Assembly: GCA_035293945.1 (NCBI GenBank)
Contig: DATGLV010000011.1
Coordinates: forward strand, 186,001-250,000
Direction of reading: 5' to 3'
Source: VAZQ01 sp035293945
Lineage (GTDB): Bacteria; Pseudomonadota; Alphaproteobacteria; Rhizobiales; Xanthobacteraceae
Length of the DNA stretch: 64,000 bases
Shown here: piece after piece, positions 36,360 to 45,437 of the stretch
Layout of the letters: each line of letters starts with the position of its first letter
How positions within the stretch are numbered: the first letter of the stretch is position 1
The notes under the pieces: model-generated
What the model was told of the DNA's origin: nothing
What the model saw: the letters and a program-made list of their open reading frames with translations, nothing else
Database searches by the model: none
Program-made: the position numbers and the translations under genes

Positions 36360-38324
36360 ATGTTGCCTAGGGGAGCCGAAGCCCGCCTCGGGCTTCGCTG
36401 GGGATTATTCAGCCTAGTCACGGTAATATCCGTTCTAGCGATATCGAGCGAAACATCGGACGCCCGGTCTCGCCGCAAGCACGTCGAGTCGGTCCAGCCG
36501 GTCGAGACCGTCAGCGAAGGACCGCGCTACTCGGATATCGTGGTCGACGGAAATTCGGGAGCCGTCCTGCACGCCTCTGACCCGGACGCCCCGCGGCACC
36601 CGGCGTCGCTCACCAAAGTCATGACCCTCTATCTCCTGTTCGAGCAGCTCGAGGCCGGCAGGTTCAGGCTCGACAGCCCGCTCGATGTTTCGGAGCACGC
36701 CGCCATCCAGTCGCCTACCAAGCTTGGATTGCGCGAGGGCCAGACCATCAAGGTCGAGGACGCGATCAAAGGAATCGTGACCCGCTCGGCAAATGACGCC
36801 GCGGTGGTGGTGGCGGAGAACATCGCTGGCGATGAAGAAACGTTCGCCAAGCTGATGACGCGCAAAGCCCAGGCGCTCGGCATGACCCATACGACCTATC
36901 GCAACGCGTCCGGTCTGCCGAACGACGAACAAATCACCACCGCACGCGACCAGGCCTTGCTCGGGCGCGCCATCCAAGAGCGCTTCCCGCATTACTATAA
37001 GTACTTCTCTACCCGATCCTTCGAATTTCGCGGTGAGGAGATCGGCAATCACAACCGCCTCCTCGGCAGTGTCGAGGGAGTGGACGGCATCAAGACCGGC
37101 TACATCGCGGCTTCCGGCTTCAACCTTCTCACCTCTGTGCATCGCGACAATCGCTTTCTGGTGGCGGTCGTGTTCGGTGGCAGCAGCGCCTCCAGCCGCG
37201 ACGAGCGGATGCGCGAGCTGATCCGCCAGAACATCGTGGAAGCCTCGGTGCAACACACGGCGCCGGCGATTGCGGAAGCCGATGGCAGGACCGAGAGCAA
37301 GCTGGAGGCGAAGTCCGCCACCGCGCCGATGCCGGTGATCTCCAGCAAGCCGGACAGCAAAGTCGCGGCCAGATCGGAGACCAAGTCGGCTCCGAATTTC
37401 GCGCTCGCTTCAGCCGGGACGGTGCCGTTTTCGCTTCCATCGGCCAAGCCTGAGGCGAAGCCGGACACCAAGTCGTCGGACGCGAAAGCGCAGGAGGCGA
37501 AGGGCTTCGACGCAAAGGCGGACATGAAGCCGGGTCAGCAGTCTTATGCGCTCGCGTCGACCGAGAGCGTGCAGGTGACTTTGACCTCGAAATCCGATCC
37601 GAACGTGACGACCACGATCCAGGTGCCGCGTTGGACTGCCACCAATGCAGTGCCGGCAGGGCATGCAGCGGCGCCGCTGGTTGGCTCCGAAGAACCGATC
37701 CGCCCGGTTCCGGTAAAGACCGTGATGGTTCGCGCAGGCGGCGCCACACCAACCGCTTCACCCGCCCCGCAGCCAATGGCGGTCACCGCTGAGCCGACCG
37801 TTCAGTCACCCACCACGACCGCAGTCGCCGCACCCACTCCGTTCAAGACAGCAGCGCTGCCTTTCCCGCCGGTCATCCGGCTTGGCACAGGCCAGCATGC
37901 GACCGGCCCCGTTGCCGAGGCACCGCCCTCTCCGGCCGCCGCAGCCGCGGCTCCGTCATCGGCGATTGCCGAGCCGCCCGCGCAAGCAGCCATCTCCCAT
38001 CCGGCCGCACCGGCTTCGGCGCCAGCAGCGGCTTCCCAACCGGCGCCACAGACGACGCCGACCGCCGCGCCGCCGGCCCATGTCGGCTGGATGATCCAGG
38101 TCGGGGCCTTTCCGGCGGAAGACGAAGCCAAGCAGCGTCTATCCTCGGTGCAGACGCGGGCGTCACGGTATCTGGCGAGCGCCGATCCGTTCACCGAAAC
38201 TGTGACCAAGGGCGACGCGGTCCTTTACCGCGCGCGCTTTGCCGGGCTGGCGAAAGAGCAGGCCGAAGCCGCTTGCAACTATCTTAAGCATAATGACGTT
38301 GAATGCATGACCATCAAGAACTGA
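36360..38324 (+). CDS. D-alanyl-D-alanine carboxypeptidase with C-terminal SPOR domain
   Basis: A 654-residue penicillin-binding protein that trims the terminal D-Ala of peptidoglycan stem peptides. An N-terminal hydrophobic segment (~13-32) exports it. The serine-peptidase motifs are Ser83-Leu-Thr-Lys86, Ser143-Ala-Asn145 and Lys245-Thr-Gly247. From ~295 to ~570 there is a long Ala/Pro/Ser/Lys-rich linker. A SPOR domain (~573-654, GWMIQVGAFPAEDEAK) should bind denuded glycan strands at the division site. The linker is much longer than in E. coli PBP5 homologues, but linker-plus-SPOR is common in Rhizobiales. Confidence 0.94.
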   Translation: MLPRGAEARLGLRWGLFSLVTVISVLAISSETSDARSRRKHVESVQPVETVSEGPRYSDIVVDGNSGAVLHASDPDAPRHPASLTKVMTLYLLFEQLEAGRFRLDSPLDVSEHAAIQSPTKLGLREGQTIKVEDAIKGIVTRSANDAAVVVAENIAGDEETFAKLMTRKAQALGMTHTTYRNASGLPNDEQITTARDQALLGRAIQERFPHYYKYFSTRSFEFRGEEIGNHNRLLGSVEGVDGIKTGYIAASGFNLLTSVHRDNRFLVAVVFGGSSASSRDERMRELIRQNIVEASVQHTAPAIAEADGRTESKLEAKSATAPMPVISSKPDSKVAARSETKSAPNFALASAGTVPFSLPSAKPEAKPDTKSSDAKAQEAKGFDAKADMKPGQQSYALASTESVQVTLTSKSDPNVTTTIQVPRWTATNAVPAGHAAAPLVGSEEPIRPVPVKTVMVRAGGATPTASPAPQPMAVTAEPTVQSPTTTAVAAPTPFKTAALPFPPVIRLGTGQHATGPVAEAPPSPAAAAAAPSSAIAEPPAQAAISHPAAPASAPAAASQPAPQTTPTAAPPAHVGWMIQVGAFPAEDEAKQRLSSVQTRASRYLASADPFTETVTKGDAVLYRARFAGLAKEQAEAACNYLKHNDVECMTIKN

Positions 38325-38406
38325 TGGCATGTGTCGGCAACAGGGCACGCGACCAGAACGGAGTTGAGGAGCCGCCGTGGGTCATCTTAGTTGCGTATAG
38401 GAGTAA

Positions 38407-38994
38407 TCAGCGATGGCGGCGGAGAAGAACGTCCTTGGCCTCATTGACGCGAGCCGCGAGGTACGTCGAGCCCCCTTGGTCGGGATGGAGTTCCTTCATG
38501 AGCGTCCGGTGCGCATGCCCAATTTCCGCGGCACTCGCCCCCGGCTGCAGGCCAAGGATCTGATAGGCCTCCTCCTCAGTCACTTTGCCGCTCCAGCCCG
38601 GGCTCCCGTGCCCCGCTGCCGTATCGCCCTTCGCGTGCTTACGCCAAGCGGGCGTCCGGCGGTCAAGATACGCAATCAGTAAGGCGCGGCTCTCCTCGTC
38701 GATCTTGGGCAGGAATCTGACCAGCGTCCGGACGTCGAGGGCGTCCAGGGAAGCACCCTCGTGCCGGCCGGCAAGGATGCGTCCGCGCATGGCGCCCGTA
38801 TCGTGGTCGAGCTCCATCTCGACGAAAGCCGACCGCACCCGCGAGGTCGGCCGCGGGCTTTTATGCGCGATTGCGCCTAGCACCGCGGCAAATTTCCGCC
38901 CGCGCACCAGCCGGCGCGGATCCATTCGGGTGAACGCGCTGGCCGCCCACAATAGCAGCGCCAGCACCAGGATGCCGAGGATGATTTCAGGCAT
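38407..38994 (-). CDS. membrane-anchored DnaJ-domain protein
   Basis: 195 residues: an N-terminal transmembrane helix (~3-21), a middle region of unknown fold, and a C-terminal J domain (~139-195) with AYQILGLQPGASAAEI and the essential His-Pro-Asp in LHPDQGG. It should stimulate a DnaK ATPase at the membrane. The arrangement is like that of small alphaproteobacterial DnaJ-like (TIM14-related) proteins. No dnaK is nearby. Confidence 0.85.
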   Translation of the reverse strand: MPEIILGILVLALLLWAASAFTRMDPRRLVRGRKFAAVLGAIAHKSPRPTSRVRSAFVEMELDHDTGAMRGRILAGRHEGASLDALDVRTLVRFLPKIDEESRALLIAYLDRRTPAWRKHAKGDTAAGHGSPGWSGKVTEEEAYQILGLQPGASAAEIGHAHRTLMKELHPDQGGSTYLAARVNEAKDVLLRRHR

Positions 38995-39287
38995 CGCTCA
39001 TCTCATCTGCTCGATCCGCATTATCGCATGGCCGATCGCGCCTGCACGGGATACCCGAGCTTGAATGCTTAAGGGCTTTCGGGCGGGGGAAACCCGCCCG
39101 TCAATCGCTGCTAAAGTGGAGACATTCGCGGTCCGGCGCAATGCCTGGGCCGAACGGTCGGGCCGCGGACGGATCGGCGCTAATTTCTCGTCGGAAGCGC
39201 GAAGGGCAGGCTTCTTCCCGGACTCAGGCTTCTTCCAGAATATGCGATAGGTTCTCATCCCATCGACTGAAAGAGACGCCCGCAAAA

Positions 39288-40139
39288 ATGGCCCGTCAAC
39301 TGCATGTCGCGCGCACGCTGTCCTCACTGGAACGCGCGCTCACGCGCTTACGGAACCGACATGGATCCATCGCGCTGGTGCCGACCATGGGGGCATTGCA
39401 TCAAGGTCATCTTGCGCTCGTGCGCCTGGCGGCCAGCAAAGCACGCACCGTGATCGTTTCGATCTTCGTCAACCCGGCCCAATTCGCGCCGACCGAAGAC
39501 CTTACCTCATATCCACGCAACCTGGATGCGGACTTGGCCGCGCTTGCTGCGGTACACGCGGACGTCGCCTGGGTGCCGGCGAACGAAACCATGTATCCGG
39601 AAGGCTTCAGCACGCGGATCGTGCCGGAGGGCCCTGCCCTCGCCGGCCTCGAGGACAAGTTCCGACCGCATTTTTTCGCTGGCGTGGCGACCGTCGTCGC
39701 CAAGTTGTTCCTGCAGGTTCGCCCGGACGTTGCGGTCTTCGGCGAGAAGGATTTCCAGCAGCTCAAAGTCGTCAGCGCACTTGCGCGGGATCTCGACTTG
39801 CCGATCAAGATCATCCCAGCCCGGATCGTGCGCGAGAGTGACGGGCTCGCTTTATCGTCGCGCAATGCGTATTTGTCGCCGGCCGAGCGTGCCGCCGCCC
39901 CGATGCTCTATCGCGTGCTCGCGGACTCTGCCGCCGAGATTGCACGCGGCGCGGCACTCGAGCCGGTCTTGGAACAGGGGCGCGCGGCCATCGAGCGGGC
40001 CGGGTTCGCTCTCGATTATCTCGAGGCGCGCAATGCACACACGCTGATGGCAGCCGGCTCGCCGCAGGAGCGCCCGATGCGGCTCCTGGTCGCGGCGCGG
40101 CTCGGGCGCACCCGCCTGATCGACAACGTGCCGGTCTAA
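39288..40139 (+). CDS. panC: pantothenate synthetase
   Basis: A 283-residue enzyme that ligates pantoate and beta-alanine using ATP. Nucleotidyltransferase motifs: PTMGALHQGHLALV with His38 and His41 (HIGH-like), FVNPAQFAP, GEKDFQQL, and ESDGLALSSRN (the KMSKS-like loop). The ATG at 39288 is the family start; the frame from 39141 adds 49 unrelated residues. panB is not adjacent. Confidence 0.95.
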   Translation: MARQLHVARTLSSLERALTRLRNRHGSIALVPTMGALHQGHLALVRLAASKARTVIVSIFVNPAQFAPTEDLTSYPRNLDADLAALAAVHADVAWVPANETMYPEGFSTRIVPEGPALAGLEDKFRPHFFAGVATVVAKLFLQVRPDVAVFGEKDFQQLKVVSALARDLDLPIKIIPARIVRESDGLALSSRNAYLSPAERAAAPMLYRVLADSAAEIARGAALEPVLEQGRAAIERAGFALDYLEARNAHTLMAAGSPQERPMRLLVAARLGRTRLIDNVPV

Positions 40140-40321
40140 TGCCCGAGCCGAACTTCGCTCGATGAGATGCGGCATGGCATGACCAATTCCAGAGGCGGAA
40201 AACGAAGGCCTGCTCGGCATCGTTCGGGCTTCGGCAGCTTGCGACCGCACAAGGATTCCCTTCAAATATCTGCAACAACCAATACCGCGGCGCGCCGCCG
40301 CGAGGGGAAGGCGAGCCTACC

Positions 40322-41212
40322 ATGCAGCGCAAGGTCATAATCTCGTGCGCGGTTACCGGCTCGGCGGACTCGCCGCCGAAGAATTCCGCGGTGCCGGTTA
40401 CGCCCGAGCAGATCGCCAGCTCATCGATCGAGGCCGCCAAAGCCGGCGCGGCAATCGTGCATATACATGTCCGCGATCCGCAGACTACACGCCCCAGCAT
40501 GGATGTCGCGCTCTACCGCGAGGTGGTCGAACGCATCCGGGGAAGCGGCTGCGATGTTCTGATCAATCTCACCACCGGACCGGGAGCGCGTTTCGTGCCC
40601 GGCAGCGAGGATCCGCTTCGCGCCGGCCCAGGCACCAATCTCAAACGGCCGGAGGAACGCGTGCAGCACGTGCTCGAGCTGCGCCCCGAAATCTGTAGCC
40701 TCGACATGGGCAGCTTGAACATGGGCGGGCGCGTTTTCATCAACACCCCCGCGCACCTCGAGGTCATGGCGGTTGCGATCCGTGATGCCGGCGTCCTGCC
40801 CGAGCTTGAAGTGTTCGAGACCGGTCATCTGCTCCTTGCCAAGCGCATGATCGAGACCGGCCATATCAGGGGGCCCGGCATGTTCCAGATCTGCCTCGGC
40901 ATCTCCTGGGGCCAGCCGGCCACACCCGAGGCCATGACCTATATGCGCAACTTGCTTCCGGCGAATTCGCCGTGGTTCGCGTTCGGGATTTCGCTGCACC
41001 AATTTCCGATGGTGGCGCAGGCCGTGTTGCTCGGTGGCCACGTGCGGGTGGGGCTGGAGGACAACCTGTACCTCGAACGGGGCAGGCTCGCACCAAGCAA
41101 CGCGGCACTGGTGGAGAAAGCCGCGAGAGTGATCGAGATTCTCGGCGATACGGTCGCGACCCCTGCCGATGCGCGGCAGCTGCTCGGAATATCAGGCGCT
41201 GGAGCGACCTGA
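40322..41212 (+). CDS. beta-keto acid cleavage enzyme (BKACE, DUF849)
   Basis: A 296-residue TIM-barrel zinc enzyme of the 3-keto-5-aminohexanoate cleavage family, which condenses a beta-keto acid with acetyl-CoA to yield acetoacetate and a new CoA ester. Zinc ligands His47 and His49 (HIHVRDP) and Glu246 (VGLEDNLYL) are present, as is the N-terminal AVTGS. Substrate varies widely among subfamilies. The neighbours (panC, a membrane hypothetical) do not reveal it. Confidence 0.9.
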   Translation: MQRKVIISCAVTGSADSPPKNSAVPVTPEQIASSSIEAAKAGAAIVHIHVRDPQTTRPSMDVALYREVVERIRGSGCDVLINLTTGPGARFVPGSEDPLRAGPGTNLKRPEERVQHVLELRPEICSLDMGSLNMGGRVFINTPAHLEVMAVAIRDAGVLPELEVFETGHLLLAKRMIETGHIRGPGMFQICLGISWGQPATPEAMTYMRNLLPANSPWFAFGISLHQFPMVAQAVLLGGHVRVGLEDNLYLERGRLAPSNAALVEKAARVIEILGDTVATPADARQLLGISGAGAT

Positions 41213-41236
41213 GGGAGTTGGACTTCGTTAGTGCGG

Positions 41237-41271
41237 GCGCCCCCGATCTGATAATATTTGATCGGGGGCGC
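41237..41271 (+). terminator. hairpin downstream of the BKACE gene
   Basis: A perfect 12-bp stem, GCGCCCCCGATC and GATCGGGGGCGC, with an 11-base AT-rich loop. No T tract follows. It lies 25 bases after the stop. Confidence 0.65.
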
Positions 41272-41309
41272 TTGGCGGTTGGTGAGCAGAAAATCGGGTC
41301 TGCGGTCCA

Positions 41310-42503
41310 ATGGTGCAGAGGGTCGACTACTACGCAGTCCTGTCGCGCGCCGTCCAGTCGCTCGAGCGCGATGCCTACGCGGCCCGCGGCGCGATTTATG
41401 ATCGCGAGCACAAGGCGCTCTTGAAGCGACTGATTTCATCGAGCGCGCCATGCTCGGACGCCGACATCGCCCGCGAGGAAGAGGCCTTCCGGGATGCAGT
41501 GCGGCGGATCGAGTTCCCCGATAATCCAGCGCGTGTGCCGCCCACGGCGCGTCGAGAGCCCGCAGAAACCACTTGGCCGAGCACGGCACGAGACCGGCCG
41601 CAAGGGCGGCGCGCGAGTGCACCCGAGCCGGTAATCGAACCTGAGCGCGTGGACGTACGGCAGCGCCGAAAGCCGCTTTGGGATTCGAACGAGCCTGAAC
41701 CTGAGGAAAGTCCACGCCGACCGATCGGCCCAGATCTGGATTTCCAGCCCGATAGTGGCGCGGATGCATCTCCTGAGTGGCCCGCGGACGAAGGCAAGCG
41801 GCGCCTCCCCTTCCTCAAGGTCATCATCGTCTACGTACTGATCACGGCCATCGTGCTCGGCGCCGCGGCCCTGGGCTACGCCTATGTGATGGGCTGGGTC
41901 GACTTCAGTCGGCTGCAGCGCCAGGCCGGAACTACCGTCACGACCGAGCAGGCGCGCCTCTATGACGAAGGTCAGGCGGGGCAGGATGGAGCGCCGGCTT
42001 TGGGCAAGTCAGCGCCAGCTCTAGGCAAGGCAACTTGGCGAACGCGCGGCGATCCGGGGAAACAGGACTTGGTCGTGCTGCTGGATGCCGAGATCGCCGA
42101 ACCACCGGTGGCGCTGGAAATGACGCTCAGCCATGTGACCGACTCGAGCTCAGGCATGAGCCATCTGCTCGAGCTGCGCTTCCAGAACCCGGCGCAATCA
42201 CCGCTTGGAGGTGTTTCCCGGATTTCCAATATCTCGATGCGGTCGACCCCGGATAGCGAGAGCGAATCTCTGGTCGGCACCAGCATCAACGTCGCTTCAG
42301 GGCAATTCATGTTCGGCCTCTTGGCAATGGCCGACGTCGTCCAGCAGAATTTGCAGCGCTTACGCAAACAGGATTGGCTGGACTTCAGTCTGGTATTCGG
42401 CAACGGTGCCGCTTACACGCTCAGCGTCCAGAAGGGCGCCTCTGGCGAACGCGTCATCGACGAAGCGCTCGCCAGCTGGGGACAGCTGAACCAGCAGCTG
42501 TGA
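41310..42503 (+). CDS. membrane protein of unknown function
   Basis: 397 residues. The N-terminal ~75 residues are helical (VDYYAVLSRAVQSLERDAYAAR). A charged, Pro/Arg-rich disordered stretch (~78-160) follows, then one transmembrane helix (~169-192, rich in Val/Ile/Ala). The ~200-residue C-terminal part is probably periplasmic (LEMTLSHVTDSSSGMSHLLELRF, FMFGLLAMADVVQQNLQ). I recognise it only as a type of hypothetical protein conserved in Bradyrhizobium relatives. It is convergent with the DUF1489 gene. Confidence 0.75.
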   Translation: MVQRVDYYAVLSRAVQSLERDAYAARGAIYDREHKALLKRLISSSAPCSDADIAREEEAFRDAVRRIEFPDNPARVPPTARREPAETTWPSTARDRPQGRRASAPEPVIEPERVDVRQRRKPLWDSNEPEPEESPRRPIGPDLDFQPDSGADASPEWPADEGKRRLPFLKVIIVYVLITAIVLGAAALGYAYVMGWVDFSRLQRQAGTTVTTEQARLYDEGQAGQDGAPALGKSAPALGKATWRTRGDPGKQDLVVLLDAEIAEPPVALEMTLSHVTDSSSGMSHLLELRFQNPAQSPLGGVSRISNISMRSTPDSESESLVGTSINVASGQFMFGLLAMADVVQQNLQRLRKQDWLDFSLVFGNGAAYTLSVQKGASGERVIDEALASWGQLNQQL

Positions 42504-42529
42504 GCTCCGCTACAGCAGCCCGAGCTCAC
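42500..42529. terminator. bidirectional hairpin at convergent gene ends
   Basis: GTGAGCTC (42500-42507) and GAGCTCAC (42522-42529) form a perfect 8-bp stem across the stop codons of the membrane hypothetical (plus) and the DUF1489 gene (minus). Confidence 0.5.
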
Positions 42530-42947
42530 GCAACTCGCGCCGCAGCGCCTCGGGCATCGCCTTGGCTCCCGGCGCGGCTCGCTCGAGGTCACGCGGCGCT
42601 TCCTTGTCGGTGAGATAGCGCCAGCCCTGAAAAGGACGCCAGGGCCGCGGCTCGACCAGCGTCACCTTTGGCTCGAGGACCAGCCGGCAGCGGCCGATGC
42701 CCTCCTTGTCCACGAATGGGCGAACCGCCAGGAGGCGCTGGCGGCAGGCGACCTCGCCGCGGATCACCCAATAAAGCGAGCCGCCATCGGTGAGCTCCTC
42801 GGTGCGTTTGGGGACCATGCGAGTCGTGTGCACATGCTCGCGGACAAGCCCACGGCGCTTTCGATACTTGAGCCGCGTGCGGATCCAGGCTTCGAGGTCC
42901 TTCACCGAGTCGCAGCCGACACAGAGCTTGATGAGATGGAGCGCCAC
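42510..42947 (-). CDS. DUF1489 family protein
   Basis: A 145-residue cytoplasmic protein of an alphaproteobacterial family with no known function. Signature phrases: LHLIKLCVGCDSVKDLEAW, TTRMVPKRTEELTDGGSLYW, IRGEVACRQRLL and FQGWRYL. A GTG at 42947 was chosen as start because the family begins right at the LHLIKL block. The upstream frame reads 58 basic, low-complexity residues antisense to another gene. Confidence 0.8.
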   Translation of the reverse strand: MALHLIKLCVGCDSVKDLEAWIRTRLKYRKRRGLVREHVHTTRMVPKRTEELTDGGSLYWVIRGEVACRQRLLAVRPFVDKEGIGRCRLVLEPKVTLVEPRPWRPFQGWRYLTDKEAPRDLERAAPGAKAMPEALRRELRELGLL

Positions 42948-42972
42948 GAAATGAGGCCAGGAAAATCGAGGA

Positions 42973-43983
42973 TTACTGGTCGCCGTTCTGTCCCGAAGGA
43001 GCGGTACCGCCTGGTCGGCGCGCCGGCTGGGTGGAGGCGGTCGGCTTGGCGCGAGTCGCGGCAGGCTTCGGCGCTCCTTCGGTCGGGCCCGCTTGCGACG
43101 GCGGTCCCGTCGGCTCCGCACTCATGATGCTGACCGGGGGTATCGACGCCGAAGAGGGAAAGTAGAGGCCGCTCGCTGCGCTCTTCGGCGCTACCGCGGC
43201 GGCCGAGCTCGGCGCGGGCGCGGCGGCAGCTTGCCCCACGGCCGGCGGTGAAGCGGCCGGTGGCGACTCGCTGTTCACCGCCACCGGCGACGCCACCGAT
43301 CGCGGCCAATCAGGCGCATAATGCATAACGATCGAGTGGTATTTTTGTCCGCTCATGTTTTCGCGGACCGAGCTGGTGTCGCTCAGCAACGAGAAGGCGT
43401 CGCATCGATCAGGCGTGCAGCCGTCGCGATCAGCCAAGACGTGCGCCACGATGCCGAAACGGTCGGCCTCGATCGCATGGCGCAGCCCACCCAAGACCGC
43501 CTCAAAGCTCGCGCCGGTACGCCGTTCGTAGTCGCTGCCATCAACAAGGAGCGAAAGCTGGGCTGTCACATAGGCAACGGAGGCCGCCGCTGCTTCGGGA
43601 CTGGCGAAGAGCGCCTTCTCGCACGCCGTCTCGACCACATCGCCGGCCGTAGCGTCGAGGCAAGAGAGCGCCGAACCAGGAGCGGCGGCACGCGTCGTCA
43701 TTTCCAACCAACGGGCGTCGAGTGCGCGTCTCTCGGCCGAAAGGGTCCCGGCCGAGGTGGTATCGAGGACGATCCACGCCAGAGCAGCACCGCTTAACAG
43801 CAGTCCGGCGCGCGTCGCGGTCTCGAGGATTCCATCGCGCTCAGCGCGCGCGAGGACGAATACGCAGAACGCCGCAACGGTCGCCGCGACAATTGCGGCC
43901 GACCAGAGCGGCAAGACGAGCGTTCCGGATGCAGAATCGAAACCGGGAACCCACGGTTGGGCATAACCGGACATCTGTCCCAT
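42973..43983 (-). CDS. membrane protein of unknown function with Pro/Ala-rich tail
   Basis: 336 residues with two N-terminal transmembrane helices (~24-46, ~57-77). A central region (~85-230) has six cysteines, some paired (CLDATAGDVVETACEKA; GCTPDRCDAF) and probably periplasmic. A disordered Ala/Pro/Ser tail (~235-336) follows. The phrase ALFASPEAAAASVAYVTAQL is typical of a hypothetical family in Bradyrhizobium relatives. Its 3' end lies 25 bases from the DUF1489 start, so the two are likely co-transcribed. Confidence 0.75.
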   Translation of the reverse strand: MGQMSGYAQPWVPGFDSASGTLVLPLWSAAIVAATVAAFCVFVLARAERDGILETATRAGLLLSGAALAWIVLDTTSAGTLSAERRALDARWLEMTTRAAAPGSALSCLDATAGDVVETACEKALFASPEAAAASVAYVTAQLSLLVDGSDYERRTGASFEAVLGGLRHAIEADRFGIVAHVLADRDGCTPDRCDAFSLLSDTSSVRENMSGQKYHSIVMHYAPDWPRSVASPVAVNSESPPAASPPAVGQAAAAPAPSSAAAVAPKSAASGLYFPSSASIPPVSIMSAEPTGPPSQAGPTEGAPKPAATRAKPTASTQPARRPGGTAPSGQNGDQ

Positions 43984-44046
43984 TCCCGCCGCTAGCAGAG
44001 AAAGACGGAACGCTGTCGCGCCGTCACCTGTCGAGCGCCCCCGCGA

Positions 44047-44244
44047 TCAACATCGGTCCAGTTGACTTTCCCTCGCCACGCGCTCAAAGGCCTCGTTCTC
44101 GCTTTTGATGCGGTACTGATAATCGTCGCCGTCCGAAGGCAACAGCTTCACGATTTGGTAGATGTCGTTTGCAGTCATATGCCCGATCGGCCGCGAGATG
44201 AAGCATACGGTCTGCCCGACCTGAAACTTGTGCGTTTTCAACAT
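44047..44244 (-). CDS. small conserved protein of unknown function
   Basis: 65 residues: MLKTHKFQVGQTVCF..., then GHMTANDIYQIVKLLPSDGD, YQYRIKSENEAFERVARESQL. This looks like a small SH3-like beta barrel widespread in Rhizobiales, usually annotated hypothetical. The ATG at 44244 was preferred over a TTG at 44289, which adds 15 residues not typical of it. Confidence 0.7.
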   Translation of the reverse strand: MLKTHKFQVGQTVCFISRPIGHMTANDIYQIVKLLPSDGDDYQYRIKSENEAFERVARESQLDRC

Positions 44245-44649
44245 AGAACTCTCGAACTCGAACACCCCGATCACCTTGCTTGCAGACAATTCATGACCGA
44301 ATTCTCATGACCGAATTCAGCGCCCCTTGCACTATAGCAGCGAATTCTCCCGCGGGCGCAAAAAAGTTGCCCTGAGGTACAGTATTGCAGCACGCTGCGG
44401 CGCCATTCCATTATGCTGTTGGCTCAAGCAGTTACTGCTCTCGGCTCAGGGGCAATCTAGCCGCCGCGGGACGCCTTCCGGCACTCTTTGGCGGGCTAGG
44501 CAAACCAAAATCGGCCCATATTCGTTGTAACGGTCTTCTGGAGGATGTGCGGTTCGGGATATAATTCCTCCGAACCACCACTTGGGACAATGTTCGTGCC
44601 GTGGCCAGGCGGCCTTAATACCGGCACGGGGAGCTATGGGAAACGTGGC
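44245..44649. other. intergenic, divergent promoter region
   Basis: About 400 bases between the small SH3-like gene (minus) and the small membrane protein (plus). Near 44290-44320 ATGACCGAATTC occurs twice, 14 bases apart (short direct repeat). No gene was seen. Confidence 0.4.
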
Positions 44650-44826
44650 ATGCGTCTCATTCTCGGCATTATCATCGGCGGCGCGCTCACGATCGGAGGC
44701 GCCTATGTGGCGGACAAGACCGCGGCGGCGGGGGCTCAGCCCATGGTCAATTGGGATGTGGTGGGGAAGAACGTGACCACCCTGACCGAAATGGCCCGTG
44801 ACGGCTGGAAAAAGATCACCGGCTGA
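44650..44826 (+). CDS. 58-residue small membrane protein
   Basis: One hydrophobic helix (MRLILGIIIGGALTIGGAYV) followed by a polar part ending MARDGWKKITG. The NWDVVGKN block and the length are those of a small conserved hypothetical of Bradyrhizobium relatives. The ATG at 44650 was chosen because the upstream 35 codons are Gly/Pro-rich and unlike the rest. Confidence 0.65.
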   Translation: MRLILGIIIGGALTIGGAYVADKTAAAGAQPMVNWDVVGKNVTTLTEMARDGWKKITG

Positions 44827-44957
44827 GGGGGCTTACCTCCTATACGCCTTGTTTCAGTTTTGCTCGCACGGCTTCGTCGGCGCGGTTTGTCGGCGCGCGC
44901 TCTTGCCACCGTGGAGCTCCTGTCCTGGCTAGCCCCGATACTCCCCGTTTGGATCGA

Positions 44958-45227
44958 TCACGCGGTGGAGCGGTCGCTGCCGGTGCGAGAGGGAGCATCC
45001 TGCGCGAGGCCGGTGGTGACCACCTGGGCGGCCGCAATGGCACGCCTATCCAAGCGCGTACCGTCATCCCCCTCGATTAGCAGCGGGACTCGGCCACTCG
45101 CCGTCAAATGTCGCGCCCATCCGAGGGCGGCGTCGAGAGTATCGAATTCCTTGAACAGCATTCGGTCTTTGTCCAGCGCGGAAAGTCTTTCGGCGCCGGG
45201 GGGACCCGAATAAACGCGATACCGCAT
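44958..45227 (-). CDS. small conserved protein of unknown function
   Basis: 89 residues. MRYRVYSGPPGAERLSALDKDRMLFKEF begins a compact alpha/beta domain (LDAALGWARHL, VPLLIEGDDGTRLDRRAIAAA). I recognise the pattern from short Bradyrhizobium hypotheticals but no function. It is monocistronic. The 3' side runs into a gene-free stretch of ~130 bases. Confidence 0.6.
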   Translation of the reverse strand: MRYRVYSGPPGAERLSALDKDRMLFKEFDTLDAALGWARHLTASGRVPLLIEGDDGTRLDRRAIAAAQVVTTGLAQDAPSRTGSDRSTA

Positions 45228-45325
45228 GATTGCCTCGTGTCTTGTTCCTGGTTCAGAGGCAAACGCCGGGCCAAGCTACCTGGTTCCAATTATCGCCGCA
45301 TGCACCCGACCCATAACAAATACAA

Positions 45326-45355
45326 GATGCGGGCGGCCGCACGGCCGCCCGCATC
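45326..45355. terminator. perfect hairpin upstream of the ABC permease 3' end
   Basis: A 13-bp perfect stem, GATGCGGGCGGCC and GGCCGCCCGCATC, with a 4-base loop. It lies ~80 bases beyond the stop of the minus-strand ABC operon and probably ends it. There is no clear T tract (TTGTATTTGTTA follows on the minus strand). Confidence 0.65.
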
Positions 45356-45437
45356 TATATCCAGCTTCAATCAGTCATCGTGAAATCAGCATCGTGAGTC
45401 GCCGGCTTGGCGTGCACGACTGCGCGCCGGCGGGCTG

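Noticed and set aside
41237..41271. riboswitch or attenuator upstream of the membrane hypothetical
   Set aside because: It is one perfect simple hairpin just after the BKACE stop. A terminator explains it better, and no aptamer-like structure was seen.
43370..43960. possible toxin partner for the HTH protein at 52806-53198
   Set aside because: No small gene next to the HTH gene on either side looks like a HigB/RelE toxin, so a toxin-antitoxin pair was not called.
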